33,526 nucleotides of DNA from Spirosoma validum (GTDB lineage: Bacteria; Bacteroidota; Bacteroidia; Cytophagales; Spirosomataceae). The DNA lies in the NCBI RefSeq assembly GCF_014699035.1, contig NZ_JACXAA010000029.1:1-33526 (forward strand). The letters run 5' to 3'. The notes under the pieces are model-generated. The model was not told the origin of the DNA and made no database searches. It worked only from the letters and a program-made list of their open reading frames with translations. The translations under genes were made by a program, and so were the position numbers. Below, in pieces: positions 16,326 through 24,495 of this stretch. Within the stretch, counting starts at the first letter, position 1. Each line of letters starts with the position of its first letter.

Positions 16326-16706
16326 TTAAGTTAGACCACTACCCCCCACCGTTAGCTTTTGCAACATCTCGTCAGTAACGGCATCGCTGGAGATGCCATA
16401 ACCGTTTACGAGCAACCCTTTCAGGCCATAGCGTTCCGAAGAGATGGCGTACAGAATGGCCAGATCCGACGGGTCGCTGGGGCCTTCAAATCGATAGAAG
16501 CTGTCTACCGTGAACTCATCCGCAAATACTTTATACTGACCGTTGCGGCATTCAAGGCATTGTTGTAGCAAATTAAAATCTTCTACGTAGCCTTGCTTGC
16601 GTAGTTCATTCATGGTTCCTGAAAGGGTGACGTATGGGTTTTCTGCCGGGTTAAAATCTTCCATATCTGCGTACGTTTTGAGTAATCGACGGATCAACTT
16701 GTTCAA
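16326..16706 (-). CDS. Small conserved Bacteroidota protein (often mislabelled PRPP synthetase)
   Basis: 126 residues. The core LSGTMNELRKQGYVEDFNLL and the segment FTVDSFYRFEGPSDPSDLAI followed by LYAISSERYGLKGLLVNGYG match a Bacteroidota family frequently annotated as phosphoribosylpyrophosphate synthetase. It is far too short for that enzyme and lacks its PRPP and ATP motifs, so the name should not be trusted. The conserved QQCLEC cysteines and the FYRFEG motif are visible. It is cytoplasmic, with no operon partner. Function unknown. Confidence 0.72.
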   Translation of the reverse strand: MNKLIRRLLKTYADMEDFNPAENPYVTLSGTMNELRKQGYVEDFNLLQQCLECRNGQYKVFADEFTVDSFYRFEGPSDPSDLAILYAISSERYGLKGLLVNGYGISSDAVTDEMLQKLTVGGSGLT

Positions 16707-17047
16707 CGGATTTTCAGGCGTTTAAAAGCTGTTTTGAGTAAAAATTGGCTGTCCTATAACAAAGCAGTAACTCCTTAATCGGACGGGCACTGTACTATAG
16801 TCTAAATTGTAAAGGCAGCCTTATTCCGGTCGCTCTCCAGTAGAAGTTAATCCCCGGCTTTCATGATGACAACGAGCGATGACGTACTTATAAACGGATA
16901 AAAGTTTGGTTTGATGAGCTTAATTAAACGATCCGCAAGTTCGCTGCCGGTATCCATCCGGATGATTTATATAAACCATTATTTGATATCGGCTATGGGG
17001 GTTACCAGAAACTAACTTGGAAGCGCATAGACTTGTTGTGGCGTTGA
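16707..17047. other. Intergenic region with a possible decayed coding remnant
   Basis: Rightward frame 16935-17046 reads KFAAGIHPDDLYKPLFDIGY and then GGYQKLTWKRIDLLWR before a stop, protein-like over about 37 codons but with a stop (TAA) shortly upstream and no start. It may be the tail of a degraded gene. Nothing else is recognised. Confidence 0.3.
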
Positions 17048-19705
17048 TTAGGGGGGAGTTGGCGCTGGCTTCAGGCTGTTCGCCAGGAAAGGTGCCGTGC
17101 GACTCGCCTTATTCTCGGCGATCTCGGCAGGTGTTCCGGCCGCAACGATCGTGCCCCCGTGATTCCCGGCTCCGGGCCCCACATCAATGACCCAATCGCA
17201 CTGGGCGACCGTGCGCATATCATGCTCGACAACGATAACGGTATTACCGGCATCAACCAGGCGGTTCAGCTGAACAAGAAGACGGTCGACATCGCGCGGA
17301 TGCAAGCCGGTGGTCGGCTCGTCCAACACGTAGAGGGTGGTACCGCGTTGCGTACGTTGCAGTTCGGTGGCGAGCTTGATGCGCTGGGCCTCACCACCGG
17401 AAAGTTCGGTCGCGCTTTGTCCCAGCTTGAGATAACCAAGACCAATATCCCTCAAGGTGTCGAGGGATCGCAACACCAACGCTTCCTGGGCAAAAAACAG
17501 GCAGGCTTCGTCAACCGTCATGCCCAGCACATCCGCAATGGATTTGCCATTCCAGGTAATCGCCAGCGTCTTTTCGTTATAGCGGGTGCCATGACAGGTC
17601 GGACAGGGGGCATAAACGCTCGGCATGAACAGCAGCTCGATGCTGACCTGGCCTTCTCCCTCACAGGTTGGGCACCGCCCTTTGGCGATGTTGAAGGAAA
17701 AGCGGCCAGCATCGAAGTGTCTCCGACGTGCCTCCGGTGTGGCGGCAAAGAGTTTTCTGACCTGATCAAAAAGCCCGGTATAGGTTGCCAGGTTAGAGCG
17801 TGGTGTTCTTCCGATTGGTTTTTGATCCACCTCAACAAGTCGCTGTATGGCATCGACATCGCCCCCCAATCGACCGATGGTTTTTTCGGCCGGGGCCTCC
17901 TCCAGCGCATCTTCCTCGGCCTCTTCCCGTCTCATGCCCAGGTGCGCTGCCACCAGATCCAGCAGCGACTGGCTCACCAGACTGGATTTGCCGGACCCCG
18001 AGACACCGGTCACGGCGGTAAAGCAACCCAGCGGAAACGAAACATGAACGCCCTTGAGATTATTTCGTCGAACTCCTTCCAGGCCCAGCCAGCCTGTAGG
18101 GGGACGGTTGGGGGAGGCCAGCCGGGCTGTTTCCTCAAACAGGTAGGGTCTGGTACGGGACTCGCTGACCTGCCTAAGGCCTTGTGGTTCGCCACTGTAG
18201 AGAATGCGTCCGCCCGCACTGCCCGCTTCAGGGCCAACATCAACCAGCCAATCGGCACGGCGCATCATCTCAACATCGTGTTCGACCACGAAAAGCGAGT
18301 TGCCCGACGCTTTGAGCCTGTCCAGTGCGTCGAAGAGCGCATGGCCATCGGCCGGGTGCAGCCCGGCCGTCGGCTCGTCCAGCACATAGATGACCCCAAA
18401 AAGCTGGGAGGAGAGCTGAGTGGCCAGCCGCAGCCGCTGCAACTCACCGGATGAGCAGGTGGGCGTGCTGCGGTCAAGCGACAGGTAACCAAGGCCAAGC
18501 TCGATGAGCGTGGTCAGGCGATCCAGCAGATCACCGCACAGGCGCTCGGCAGCGATACGCTTTTCAGGCGAGAGATCATCCGTACGGCGCACATCAAAAG
18601 CGCCCTTGTGCGCCGAGCCACCTGCCTGCTGGCGCTTATCCAGCGCAGCTTTTGCCGCCTGACGACTCACCAGCGACGTTGACGGATTTATGTCGGAGGC
18701 AAACTCGCCATTTGCTGCCGGCCGGATAACGTTTGCCAGTTGGGCCAGGGAGAGGTGCGAGAGATCGCCGATGTCGTAGCCGGCGAAGGTAACCGAAAGT
18801 GCCTCGGGCTTTAAGCGTTTGCCCTTGCATACCGGGCAGGGGCTACTGATCATAAACTGCAACACGCGTTTGCGCATGGCTGCGCTTTCCGTATTGGCAA
18901 GCGTGTGCTCCAGATTTCGCCGGGCGCTGCTGAAGGTTCCCTGATAGCTCGGTTCCATCTTTAGTCGCTGAGCCTGACGCGTTTCGGCTGGGGTGAGGCC
19001 TGCATAGACGGGAACCGTCGGCTGCTCGTCCGTAAAGAGAATCCACTGTCGATCGGTTTTGGGTAGGTCTTTCCAGGGTAGGTCGATGTCATAGCCCAGT
19101 GAGACTAGAATGTCGCGCAGGTTCTGACCACCCCAGGCCGTGGGCCAGGCGGCAATGGCCCGCTGGCGGATGGTCAGCGACGGATCTGGAACCATCGACT
19201 CTTCCGTCATGGTGTGCACCCGGCCCATACCCTGGCAGCGGGGACAAGCCCCTTGCGGGGTGTTGAAGGAAAAATCCTCTGCATAGAGCATCGTCTGGCG
19301 GGGGGGGTATGTACCCACGCGCGAGTAGAGTATGCGCACCAGGCTCGAGAGTGTCGTCAGACTACCTACGGTCGAGCGGGCATTGGGCGTGCCGCGTTGT
19401 TGCTGTAGGGCGACGGCGGGTGGCAGGCCGTCAATGGCATCGACATCCGGCACGCCGACCTGATCGATCAGCCGTCTGGCATACGGGGAAACCGATTCAA
19501 GATACCGTCGCTGTGCTTCGGCAAAGAGGGTGCCGAAGGCAAGGGACGACTTGCCCGAACCGGAGACACCGCTGAAAACCACCAGCTGATTTCGTGGTAT
19601 TGAGACGTCGATATTTTTGAGGTTGTGCTCACGAGCTCCCCGCACGCGGACATATCCGGATGCGGCTTTATCGTCCTGGTCGTTGGCGTTTGTTCGTCGA
19701 GCCAT
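17048..19705 (-). CDS. uvrA: Class II UvrA-type ABC excinuclease subunit
   Basis: 885 residues, shorter than the roughly 940 of housekeeping UvrA and near the usual size of UvrA2/drug-resistance types. Two ABC ATPase halves: Walker A GVSGSGKSS at Lys52 and again at Lys573; signatures SSGELQRLR at 417-425 and LSGGEAQRIKLA from 768; Walker B motifs VIYVLDEPTAGLHP and LYVLDEPTTGLHP. Zinc-finger pairs CPRCQG/CPVCKG and CPTCEG/CPTCHG are present. UvrA recognises damaged DNA; class II proteins often lack the UvrB-binding region and serve tolerance to DNA-binding drugs. Oddity: the first signature is CSSGE, not LSGGE. The gene looks more GC-rich than its flanks, so transfer is possible. It stands alone, so it is probably not the main repair gene. 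Confidence 0.93.
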   Translation of the reverse strand: MARRTNANDQDDKAASGYVRVRGAREHNLKNIDVSIPRNQLVVFSGVSGSGKSSLAFGTLFAEAQRRYLESVSPYARRLIDQVGVPDVDAIDGLPPAVALQQQRGTPNARSTVGSLTTLSSLVRILYSRVGTYPPRQTMLYAEDFSFNTPQGACPRCQGMGRVHTMTEESMVPDPSLTIRQRAIAAWPTAWGGQNLRDILVSLGYDIDLPWKDLPKTDRQWILFTDEQPTVPVYAGLTPAETRQAQRLKMEPSYQGTFSSARRNLEHTLANTESAAMRKRVLQFMISSPCPVCKGKRLKPEALSVTFAGYDIGDLSHLSLAQLANVIRPAANGEFASDINPSTSLVSRQAAKAALDKRQQAGGSAHKGAFDVRRTDDLSPEKRIAAERLCGDLLDRLTTLIELGLGYLSLDRSTPTCSSGELQRLRLATQLSSQLFGVIYVLDEPTAGLHPADGHALFDALDRLKASGNSLFVVEHDVEMMRRADWLVDVGPEAGSAGGRILYSGEPQGLRQVSESRTRPYLFEETARLASPNRPPTGWLGLEGVRRNNLKGVHVSFPLGCFTAVTGVSGSGKSSLVSQSLLDLVAAHLGMRREEAEEDALEEAPAEKTIGRLGGDVDAIQRLVEVDQKPIGRTPRSNLATYTGLFDQVRKLFAATPEARRRHFDAGRFSFNIAKGRCPTCEGEGQVSIELLFMPSVYAPCPTCHGTRYNEKTLAITWNGKSIADVLGMTVDEACLFFAQEALVLRSLDTLRDIGLGYLKLGQSATELSGGEAQRIKLATELQRTQRGTTLYVLDEPTTGLHPRDVDRLLVQLNRLVDAGNTVIVVEHDMRTVAQCDWVIDVGPGAGNHGGTIVAAGTPAEIAENKASRTAPFLANSLKPAPTPP

Positions 19706-19850
19706 GGGAAAAGAAGATACTTGGAGAGATTGCTATAAAATGGCAACATGTACACTTTTTCGTTAACCTCGTTAGGCAAACAAAGTTGGACTTCTGCCAA
19801 TGCGCCACTGTATTGCAAGGCGTGGCTCTCTTACACAAGAAGAAAAGAGT

Positions 19851-19913
19851 ACCATTTAAATAACAAATTCATGAGCACTCCTTCGTCTCATTTGGTACAC
19901 TTTTTTAAGATTG
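19851..19913 (+). repeat. Dispersed CGTCTCA repeat, copy D
   Basis: ACCATTTAAATAACAAATTC, then ATGAGCACTCC, TTCGTCTCATTTGG and TACACTTTTTTAAGATTG. The TTTTTTAAGATT tail is shared with copy E. Both neighbouring genes run leftward, opposite to the T-run. Confidence 0.7.
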
Positions 19914-20057
19914 TATACGTAATTGATCAAGTGCTGTTTACACGTTTTCAATACAAATCAGTAAGTAGGGGCGTTTTCCTGCTGCACTGGCGAACCGGTC
20001 AAAAGGACAAAGCCGGATCTTACTAAAAACGGTAAACAGCTCCATGCGTTTAGACGT

Positions 20058-20103
20058 GATGGCTGGTCAAGCGGATGGAAACCTGCCGTCTTGACCAGCC
20101 ATC
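20058..20103 (-). terminator. 14-bp hairpin after the zinc dehydrogenase gene
   Basis: GATGGCTGGTCAAG (20058-20071) pairs exactly with CTTGACCAGCCATC (20090-20103), with a few further CGG/CCG pairs inside after a one-base bulge. It lies 7 bases past the stop of the leftward gene. No T-run. Confidence 0.6.
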
Positions 20104-20110
20104 CAATCCC

Positions 20111-21277
20111 CTATTGTGGCGCAAAAACGACCCGCATCGTTTCTTTCTTGTTGAACAGATCGTAGCCTTTCATGCCCTCATCGAGCGACATTTTGTGTGT
20201 CAGCATGAAGCCTGAGTTAAGCTCCCCTTTTTGCAGATGCTCCAGCAACCGGGGAATGTACCGCTGCCCGTGTTGCTGCCCCATTCGGAAAGTCAGGGCT
20301 TTATTCATGGCTGCCCCCATCGGGATGCTGTCTACCAGGCCGCCATAAACGCCGATAATCGAAACGGTTCCGCCTTTCCGACAGGCCATGATGGCTTCCC
20401 GCAGCACGATCGGCCGGTCGGATTCCAGCCGGACAAACTGCTTGGTTTTGTCGTAATAATAATCCAGCCCTTCGCTGACCGCTTCCATGCCCACGCAGTC
20501 GATGCAGCGGTCGGGGCCACGCCCACCGGTCATCTCCCGCAGCGCTTCCTGAATGTCGACTTTCGAGAAATCCAGCACTTCGGCTCCGCTGATGTCTTTC
20601 GCCATCCGCAGCCGGTCAGGTTCCCGGTCGATGGCAATCACGCGGGACGCACCCAGCAGAAAAGCACTTTGAATGGCCATCTGACCAACTCCTCCGCAGC
20701 CCCAGATAGCCACTACGTTGCCCGGCTGGATGTCGGCTAAATCCGCAGCCATAAAGCCCGTCGGGAGGGCATCCGAGGCAAATACAGCGGCTTCGTCGGG
20801 CAATCCTTCGGGAATGACAAAGCAGCCCCGGTCGGCATACGGTACGCGAATGTAGTCGGCATGCGAACCGGCATAACCGCCAAACGCGTGGGAGTACCCG
20901 AAGATCCCGGCCGGCGAATCGCCATAAGCTTTTTCCGGTATCCAGGCGTGGGGATTGGAGTTGTCGCAGAGCGACCATTGCGTACTCTGGCAATATTGGC
21001 ACTCGCCACAGCCCAGAATCGAGCACACCACGACGCGGTCGCCTTTTTTCAGCTTCTTTACCTCGGAGCCTATCTCGATGACTTCGCCCATAAACTCATG
21101 GCCAATGATGTCGCCTTCGCGCATAGTTGGCACGTAGCCGTTGAGCAGGTGCAGGTCGGAGCCACATACCGAGGACAGAATAACCCGCAGAATCGCATCT
21201 TTGGGGTTGATGATTGTCGGGTCGGGAACCCGCTCTGTGCGCAGGTCGCCAACACCATTATAACATAGCGCTTTCAT
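20111..21277 (-). CDS. Zinc-dependent alcohol/formaldehyde dehydrogenase (paralogue 1)
   Basis: 388 residues from the ATG at 21275-21277 (MKALCYNGVGDLRTERVPDP); a longer frame to 21334 would overlap the upstream gene more and adds non-family residues. MDR fold: catalytic zinc ligands Cys38 (CGSD) and His60-Glu61 (GHE), structural-zinc cysteines 90, 93, 96 and 104 (CGECQYCQSTQWSLC), and Rossmann motif WGCGGVGQMA. The layout matches glutathione-independent formaldehyde dehydrogenase-like proteins, which oxidise aldehydes or alcohols with NAD+; the substrate is not provable here. The start codon overlaps the last 20 bases of the upstream SRPBCC gene, implying translational coupling. A paralogue lies at the other end of the cluster (24496-25656). 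The stop is TAG. Confidence 0.92.
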   Translation of the reverse strand: MKALCYNGVGDLRTERVPDPTIINPKDAILRVILSSVCGSDLHLLNGYVPTMREGDIIGHEFMGEVIEIGSEVKKLKKGDRVVVCSILGCGECQYCQSTQWSLCDNSNPHAWIPEKAYGDSPAGIFGYSHAFGGYAGSHADYIRVPYADRGCFVIPEGLPDEAAVFASDALPTGFMAADLADIQPGNVVAIWGCGGVGQMAIQSAFLLGASRVIAIDREPDRLRMAKDISGAEVLDFSKVDIQEALREMTGGRGPDRCIDCVGMEAVSEGLDYYYDKTKQFVRLESDRPIVLREAIMACRKGGTVSIIGVYGGLVDSIPMGAAMNKALTFRMGQQHGQRYIPRLLEHLQKGELNSGFMLTHKMSLDEGMKGYDLFNKKETMRVVFAPQ

Positions 21278-22112
21278 GTTTTTCGTCTGCTTTAGCGTGT
21301 TCAGATACAGGTTTCTTACCGGATTGTTGCTCACTTTTTCGACCGGACGGCTGCCCGTCGATGGTCGTGATTTCGCCGGTTTCCAGCAATTGCTTGAACC
21401 GGCGTAGATCCTGTTTGATCATTTCCTCAAAAGCTGGGTTAAACAGTTTCATGATTGCACCGCCCAGTTGCCCGGCTGGTGGACGGTACTTGATCACCGC
21501 GTGAACTTCTGTACCCTGGCCATTGGGCGCATCGACAAAACTGACTTCGCCCGCGTTGTCAATCCGGGCATCGGCGACTGATTTCCAGACCAATCTTTCG
21601 TTTTTCACCTCCTCAAGAATCTGGGCATCCCACTCCACCGTTCCCAGCGTTTTAGCGAGGAGACCATCCGAGAGCTTCGCTACCCAATGCGACCGTTTGT
21701 TGTCAAGTTGTCGAACTTCGCTCAGATGAAACATAAACCGGGGCAGGTTCTCCAGTTGCCGCCAGTAGGCGTAGACCTCTTCGCGCGGTTTGTTGATCGT
21801 CAGGCTTTTGGCGATTTCAATCGAATCTACTGCCTTATCTTCAGCATTCGGCTCGGCCGTATTTCGCCCCAGCGCCTGGTTCATGGGGCAGTAGCCCGAC
21901 GCCCCCCGGTAGACCATAAATCCGCCCAGCGTGGCCAGTAATAGCCCGCTAAACGAACCACGTCGCAAGCCGTACGTAGCTAACAGCGCTCCACCAGCCG
22001 CCGACCAGATTCGCTCCGTATCGTCAACATTAATTCGACTGGAACCGCTGACGTCCGGTTCAATCTGTCCCATGCCCAGTACACGCGACACAGGCTGCTT
22101 TTTGTTTGCCAT
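21258..22112 (-). CDS. SRPBCC (cyclase/dehydrase-like) membrane-anchored protein
   Basis: 284 residues. The N-terminal part has DUF2892/YgaP-like glycine-rich membrane segments (RIWSAAGGALLATYGLRRGS and FSGLLLATLGGFMVYRGASG), followed at about residue 95 by a START/SRPBCC domain: SLTINKPREEVYAYWRQLEN, LPRFMFHLSEVRQLD, then WDAQILEEVKNERLVWKS. A lysine-rich low-complexity tail ends the protein. SRPBCC folds bind hydrophobic ligands; membrane-anchored members are common next to stress-inducible dehydrogenases. It is 24 bases downstream of the propeller gene and overlaps the next dehydrogenase by 20 bases, so it is within an operon. Confidence 0.85.
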   Translation of the reverse strand: MANKKQPVSRVLGMGQIEPDVSGSSRINVDDTERIWSAAGGALLATYGLRRGSFSGLLLATLGGFMVYRGASGYCPMNQALGRNTAEPNAEDKAVDSIEIAKSLTINKPREEVYAYWRQLENLPRFMFHLSEVRQLDNKRSHWVAKLSDGLLAKTLGTVEWDAQILEEVKNERLVWKSVADARIDNAGEVSFVDAPNGQGTEVHAVIKYRPPAGQLGGAIMKLFNPAFEEMIKQDLRRFKQLLETGEITTIDGQPSGRKSEQQSGKKPVSEHAKADEKHESAML

Positions 22113-22136
22113 AGTTTTAGAGAGATATAAGGTTTG

Positions 22137-23165
22137 TTAAGCAGGCAACTTCATTCGGTAAATGGCATACGGGGTGGTTCGTTTGTTTTCGCCTTCGTTG
22201 TGATCGGGCTGCTTATTGATCTGGGAGCAACTGATGTACAAATAATCATCCGTCGAAATGGAATAACTATCCGGCCAGATCAGCCTTTCGTCGGCCACGA
22301 CGTCTTCCAGCTTGTACGCAGGCGTTAGTCGGACCAGTTTGTAGTTTTGGTAATCGCCCAGGTACAGGTTGCCGTTTGTGTCGAAGATCATCCCGTCCGT
22401 AACTGCAACCCTGCCCAAATCTTCTACCGCAGCCTCCCGTTGCTCTTCCGGGAGTGCTTCGTCCCGCAAATAGTCCGTTCGGATGCGGTAGAGTTTGTTG
22501 TCGGTGAGCGGTTTATAGTACAGCCATTCGCCATCCGGTGTTAGGGCAATGCCATCGGATTGAAGGTGTACCGGCTGGCCCTGCTTTCTAAATTCTTTCC
22601 CGTCCACGATCAGAGTAAAGGAAGGGTCGTGTTTCACCGAAGGATGATGGCGCAATACCTCTCGGCTAGTTCCTGTTTCCAGATTAACCACCACAATGCC
22701 CCCTTCATTGGAGTTCGTTAAATACGCTACTCGTCTATGGGTATCGACCCGCACATCGTTGATATAGCTTTTGTTGCTTAATACGCCCTCAAACCGGTAC
22801 ACGTCTTCGATGGTATCGGTCGCCAGGTTGAACTTGACCAGCTTAAAACTAGTATCATACACCTGTTCCATGTTCGGGCAGGCCGGGTCCACCACCCACA
22901 GGTAGTTCTCCGCATCAACGTACACGGCCTGCACACAAACCCATTTATTTTTTCCATTATCCCCTTCCTGCCAGCTGTTCCATTGTTCGTCCGGATACGG
23001 TTTCACCCGGTTATTGGGGAAGATTTCGACAATACTGTATTGGTGTGGTCCGGGCCATAACGGATAACAGCTAAACAAACGCCCGTCTTTTGCGATCGCC
23101 ACACCGGTTAACTGGTAGGTATCGTCTGAAAACACTTCGTCAAGTTGATTGTTGCGTGTACTCAT
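22137..23165 (-). CDS. Major royal jelly protein/Yellow-like six-bladed propeller protein
   Basis: 342 residues. Blade-like phrases recur: GVAIAKDGRLFSCYPLWPGP, VQAVYVDAENYLWVVDPACP, then INDVRVDTHRRVAYLTNSNE and GIALTPDGEWLYYKPLTDNK. The pattern LTGVAxxxxGRLFxxxPRW and YINDVRVD is that of the MRJP/Yellow family, related to SMP-30/gluconolactonase propellers. No signal peptide is visible, so it may be cytoplasmic, unlike insect members. The biochemical role in bacteria is uncertain; lactone or small-molecule handling is possible. Placed 40 bases after the TMEM175-like gene and 24 before the SRPBCC gene. Confidence 0.86.
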   Translation of the reverse strand: MSTRNNQLDEVFSDDTYQLTGVAIAKDGRLFSCYPLWPGPHQYSIVEIFPNNRVKPYPDEQWNSWQEGDNGKNKWVCVQAVYVDAENYLWVVDPACPNMEQVYDTSFKLVKFNLATDTIEDVYRFEGVLSNKSYINDVRVDTHRRVAYLTNSNEGGIVVVNLETGTSREVLRHHPSVKHDPSFTLIVDGKEFRKQGQPVHLQSDGIALTPDGEWLYYKPLTDNKLYRIRTDYLRDEALPEEQREAAVEDLGRVAVTDGMIFDTNGNLYLGDYQNYKLVRLTPAYKLEDVVADERLIWPDSYSISTDDYLYISCSQINKQPDHNEGENKRTTPYAIYRMKLPA

Positions 23166-23204
23166 GATCGGTAAGTTTAAATGCGTTCCTACCCCTGCTT
23201 TTTC

Positions 23205-23816
23205 TTACTTACTTTTTGCCTTTTTCTCACTTGCCCTTGGTAAGGCAAAATAGATGTATAGCAGTAAAACAGGCACAATGCTAAAGGGTACACTCCACAA
23301 ACAAATGAGTAAGGCAACCAGGTGCAGCGCAGGGGCAATGGCATATTCCTTGGTTAACAGACGAATGAGCCTTTTATCTGTACCTTCTTCTAGAAGTTCG
23401 GGCTTTTTAATGGCGTACCACCAGGTGCAGTTATAAAAAAATGTCATCAACACCAATGTCGCATGATAGATCAAGGCTGCCGTTTGCTCGTCTGGTTTGC
23501 CAACATGCCGGGCCAACAAGCCGGTGGTAAACGACTGAAGTGTAACGAAGATTAAAAACAAACTATTTAGACTAAGCAGGTACTGGTCCGTCTGCTTTAA
23601 ATAAATAAACATGTTGTGGTGGTTGGACCAGGCAATGCATATAAACAGGAAGGAAGCAGCGAATGCAGCATAATGAGGCCACTGGTTGGCTATGGCTTGC
23701 AGCAAACCTGTATCGGTCTCTGGTTTGGGCAGTTCGGTAGCTAGTAATGTTGCTGCAATCGCTAAGACAGCGTCACTAAAATATTCAAGCCGATCGGTTG
23801 GCCGATGATTGTGCAT
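23205..23816 (-). CDS. TMEM175-like (DUF1211) potassium channel subunit
   Basis: 203 residues with six predicted membrane spans. The family signature RxxxFSDAVxAI is present as RLEYFSDAVLAIAATLL in the first span, and SNHHNMFIYLKQTD and SLFLIFVTLQSF fit later helices. Bacterial TMEM175 proteins form weakly selective potassium channels. The start MHNHRPTDRLEYFSD is supported by the family motif close to the N-terminus. It lies between an unknown gene and the propeller gene on the same strand, with a 3' hairpin of the preceding gene upstream. A potassium-leak role under stress is an inference. Confidence 0.9.
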   Translation of the reverse strand: MHNHRPTDRLEYFSDAVLAIAATLLATELPKPETDTGLLQAIANQWPHYAAFAASFLFICIAWSNHHNMFIYLKQTDQYLLSLNSLFLIFVTLQSFTTGLLARHVGKPDEQTAALIYHATLVLMTFFYNCTWWYAIKKPELLEEGTDKRLIRLLTKEYAIAPALHLVALLICLWSVPFSIVPVLLLYIYFALPRASEKKAKSK

Positions 23817-23867
23817 AAGAGCTGTTTAAAATCCACTTTCCTTTGAAACAGAAGCCATCAAAAATGG

Positions 23868-23910
23868 ATCAACCCAGAAGTGTTCAGCTAGTGGCTTCTT
23901 CTGGGTTGAT
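23868..23910 (-). terminator. 13-bp hairpin downstream of the 23939-24484 gene
   Basis: ATCAACCCAGAAG (23868-23880) pairs exactly with CTTCTGGGTTGAT (23898-23910), loop 17 bases. It sits 28 bases after the stop of the leftward unknown gene and 52 before the next start, so it splits the cluster into two possible transcripts. Confidence 0.6.
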
Positions 23911-23938
23911 ACAATCAATCCTACCCGCTTACTAACAC

Positions 23939-24484
23939 CTACTTACGCTTGTTTTTCCGTTTCAGCAGCAGCAGGCCGGCCGTGATCAGCAAGCCCGTAG
24001 TCGCTGCCTTTCGTATAAACGCAGGGCGGTTGTGCTTCCATTCTGCTCGCCAGCCCCTCTCAATCCAGGGGTTGGGAAGAATGCCGTGCGTTAAGTCACT
24101 CAGCTTTCCCTCAATGACGTTTATCCGGTCGGCTAATATCAACGTCATCCAGTGCGTAGCCGTCGCTTCACTATACTGATAGGCATAGCGACGGATAGCC
24201 CCACTTAAGCCCGTAGGCGGTGATGACGTACCAAAGACCCGAGTAACGCCCGGTCGCTCCACCGAATGCAAGACCTCCATGTCGAGGGGCTGCTGGGGGG
24301 CTTTTTCATAATTGAGCCGCTCGTGGTCCGCACCGTTCCAATGCTTCATGGGGTAGGTGGGGTCATTTTCCGGATCGGCATCCATGCCCCAGCCGGGGAT
24401 GTCTTTGGTACGGTTTTTCAGGTTTCGGTCCGCAATTTTGCGGTCCTGAAATTCGGCTATTGTGTCTTCTAATTCGGTTTGCAT
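23939..24484 (-). CDS. Unknown protein with C-terminal membrane anchor
   Basis: 181 residues. The N-terminal part is polar and acidic with many tryptophans and prolines (KDIPGWGMDADPENDPTYPM, then KHWNGADHERLNYEK). A helical middle (SEATATHWMTLILADRINVI followed by EGKLSDLTHG) is followed by one C-terminal hydrophobic segment (AATTGLLITAGLLLL) and the basic tail KRKNKRK, so it is probably tail-anchored in the membrane. No family with known function is recognised. It starts 11 bases after the stop of the upstream zinc dehydrogenase, so the two are probably co-transcribed and may work together. Confidence 0.75.
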   Translation of the reverse strand: MQTELEDTIAEFQDRKIADRNLKNRTKDIPGWGMDADPENDPTYPMKHWNGADHERLNYEKAPQQPLDMEVLHSVERPGVTRVFGTSSPPTGLSGAIRRYAYQYSEATATHWMTLILADRINVIEGKLSDLTHGILPNPWIERGWRAEWKHNRPAFIRKAATTGLLITAGLLLLKRKNKRK

Positions 24485-24495
24485 AAGACAAGGGG

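Larger units (their letters stand above)
19706..20110. other. Intergenic region upstream of uvrA
   Basis: It carries the uvrA promoter (leftward), repeat copy D at 19851-19913 and the dehydrogenase 3' hairpin at 20058-20103. No gene is recognised. Confidence 0.55.

Noticed and set aside
16326..16706. Phosphoribosylpyrophosphate synthetase
   Set aside because: The common label for this small family does not fit: 126 residues and no PRPP- or ATP-binding motifs.
17159..18454. 431-codon rightward open frame
   Set aside because: It is antisense to the well-supported uvrA and has no domain of its own; long antisense frames are expected in GC-rich coding DNA.
11366..21277. TAG reassigned as a sense codon in this organism
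   Set aside because: Intact genes (ccmD, zinc dehydrogenase at 20111) end in TAG at the expected place, so general reassignment does not fit; only occasional readthrough remains possible.
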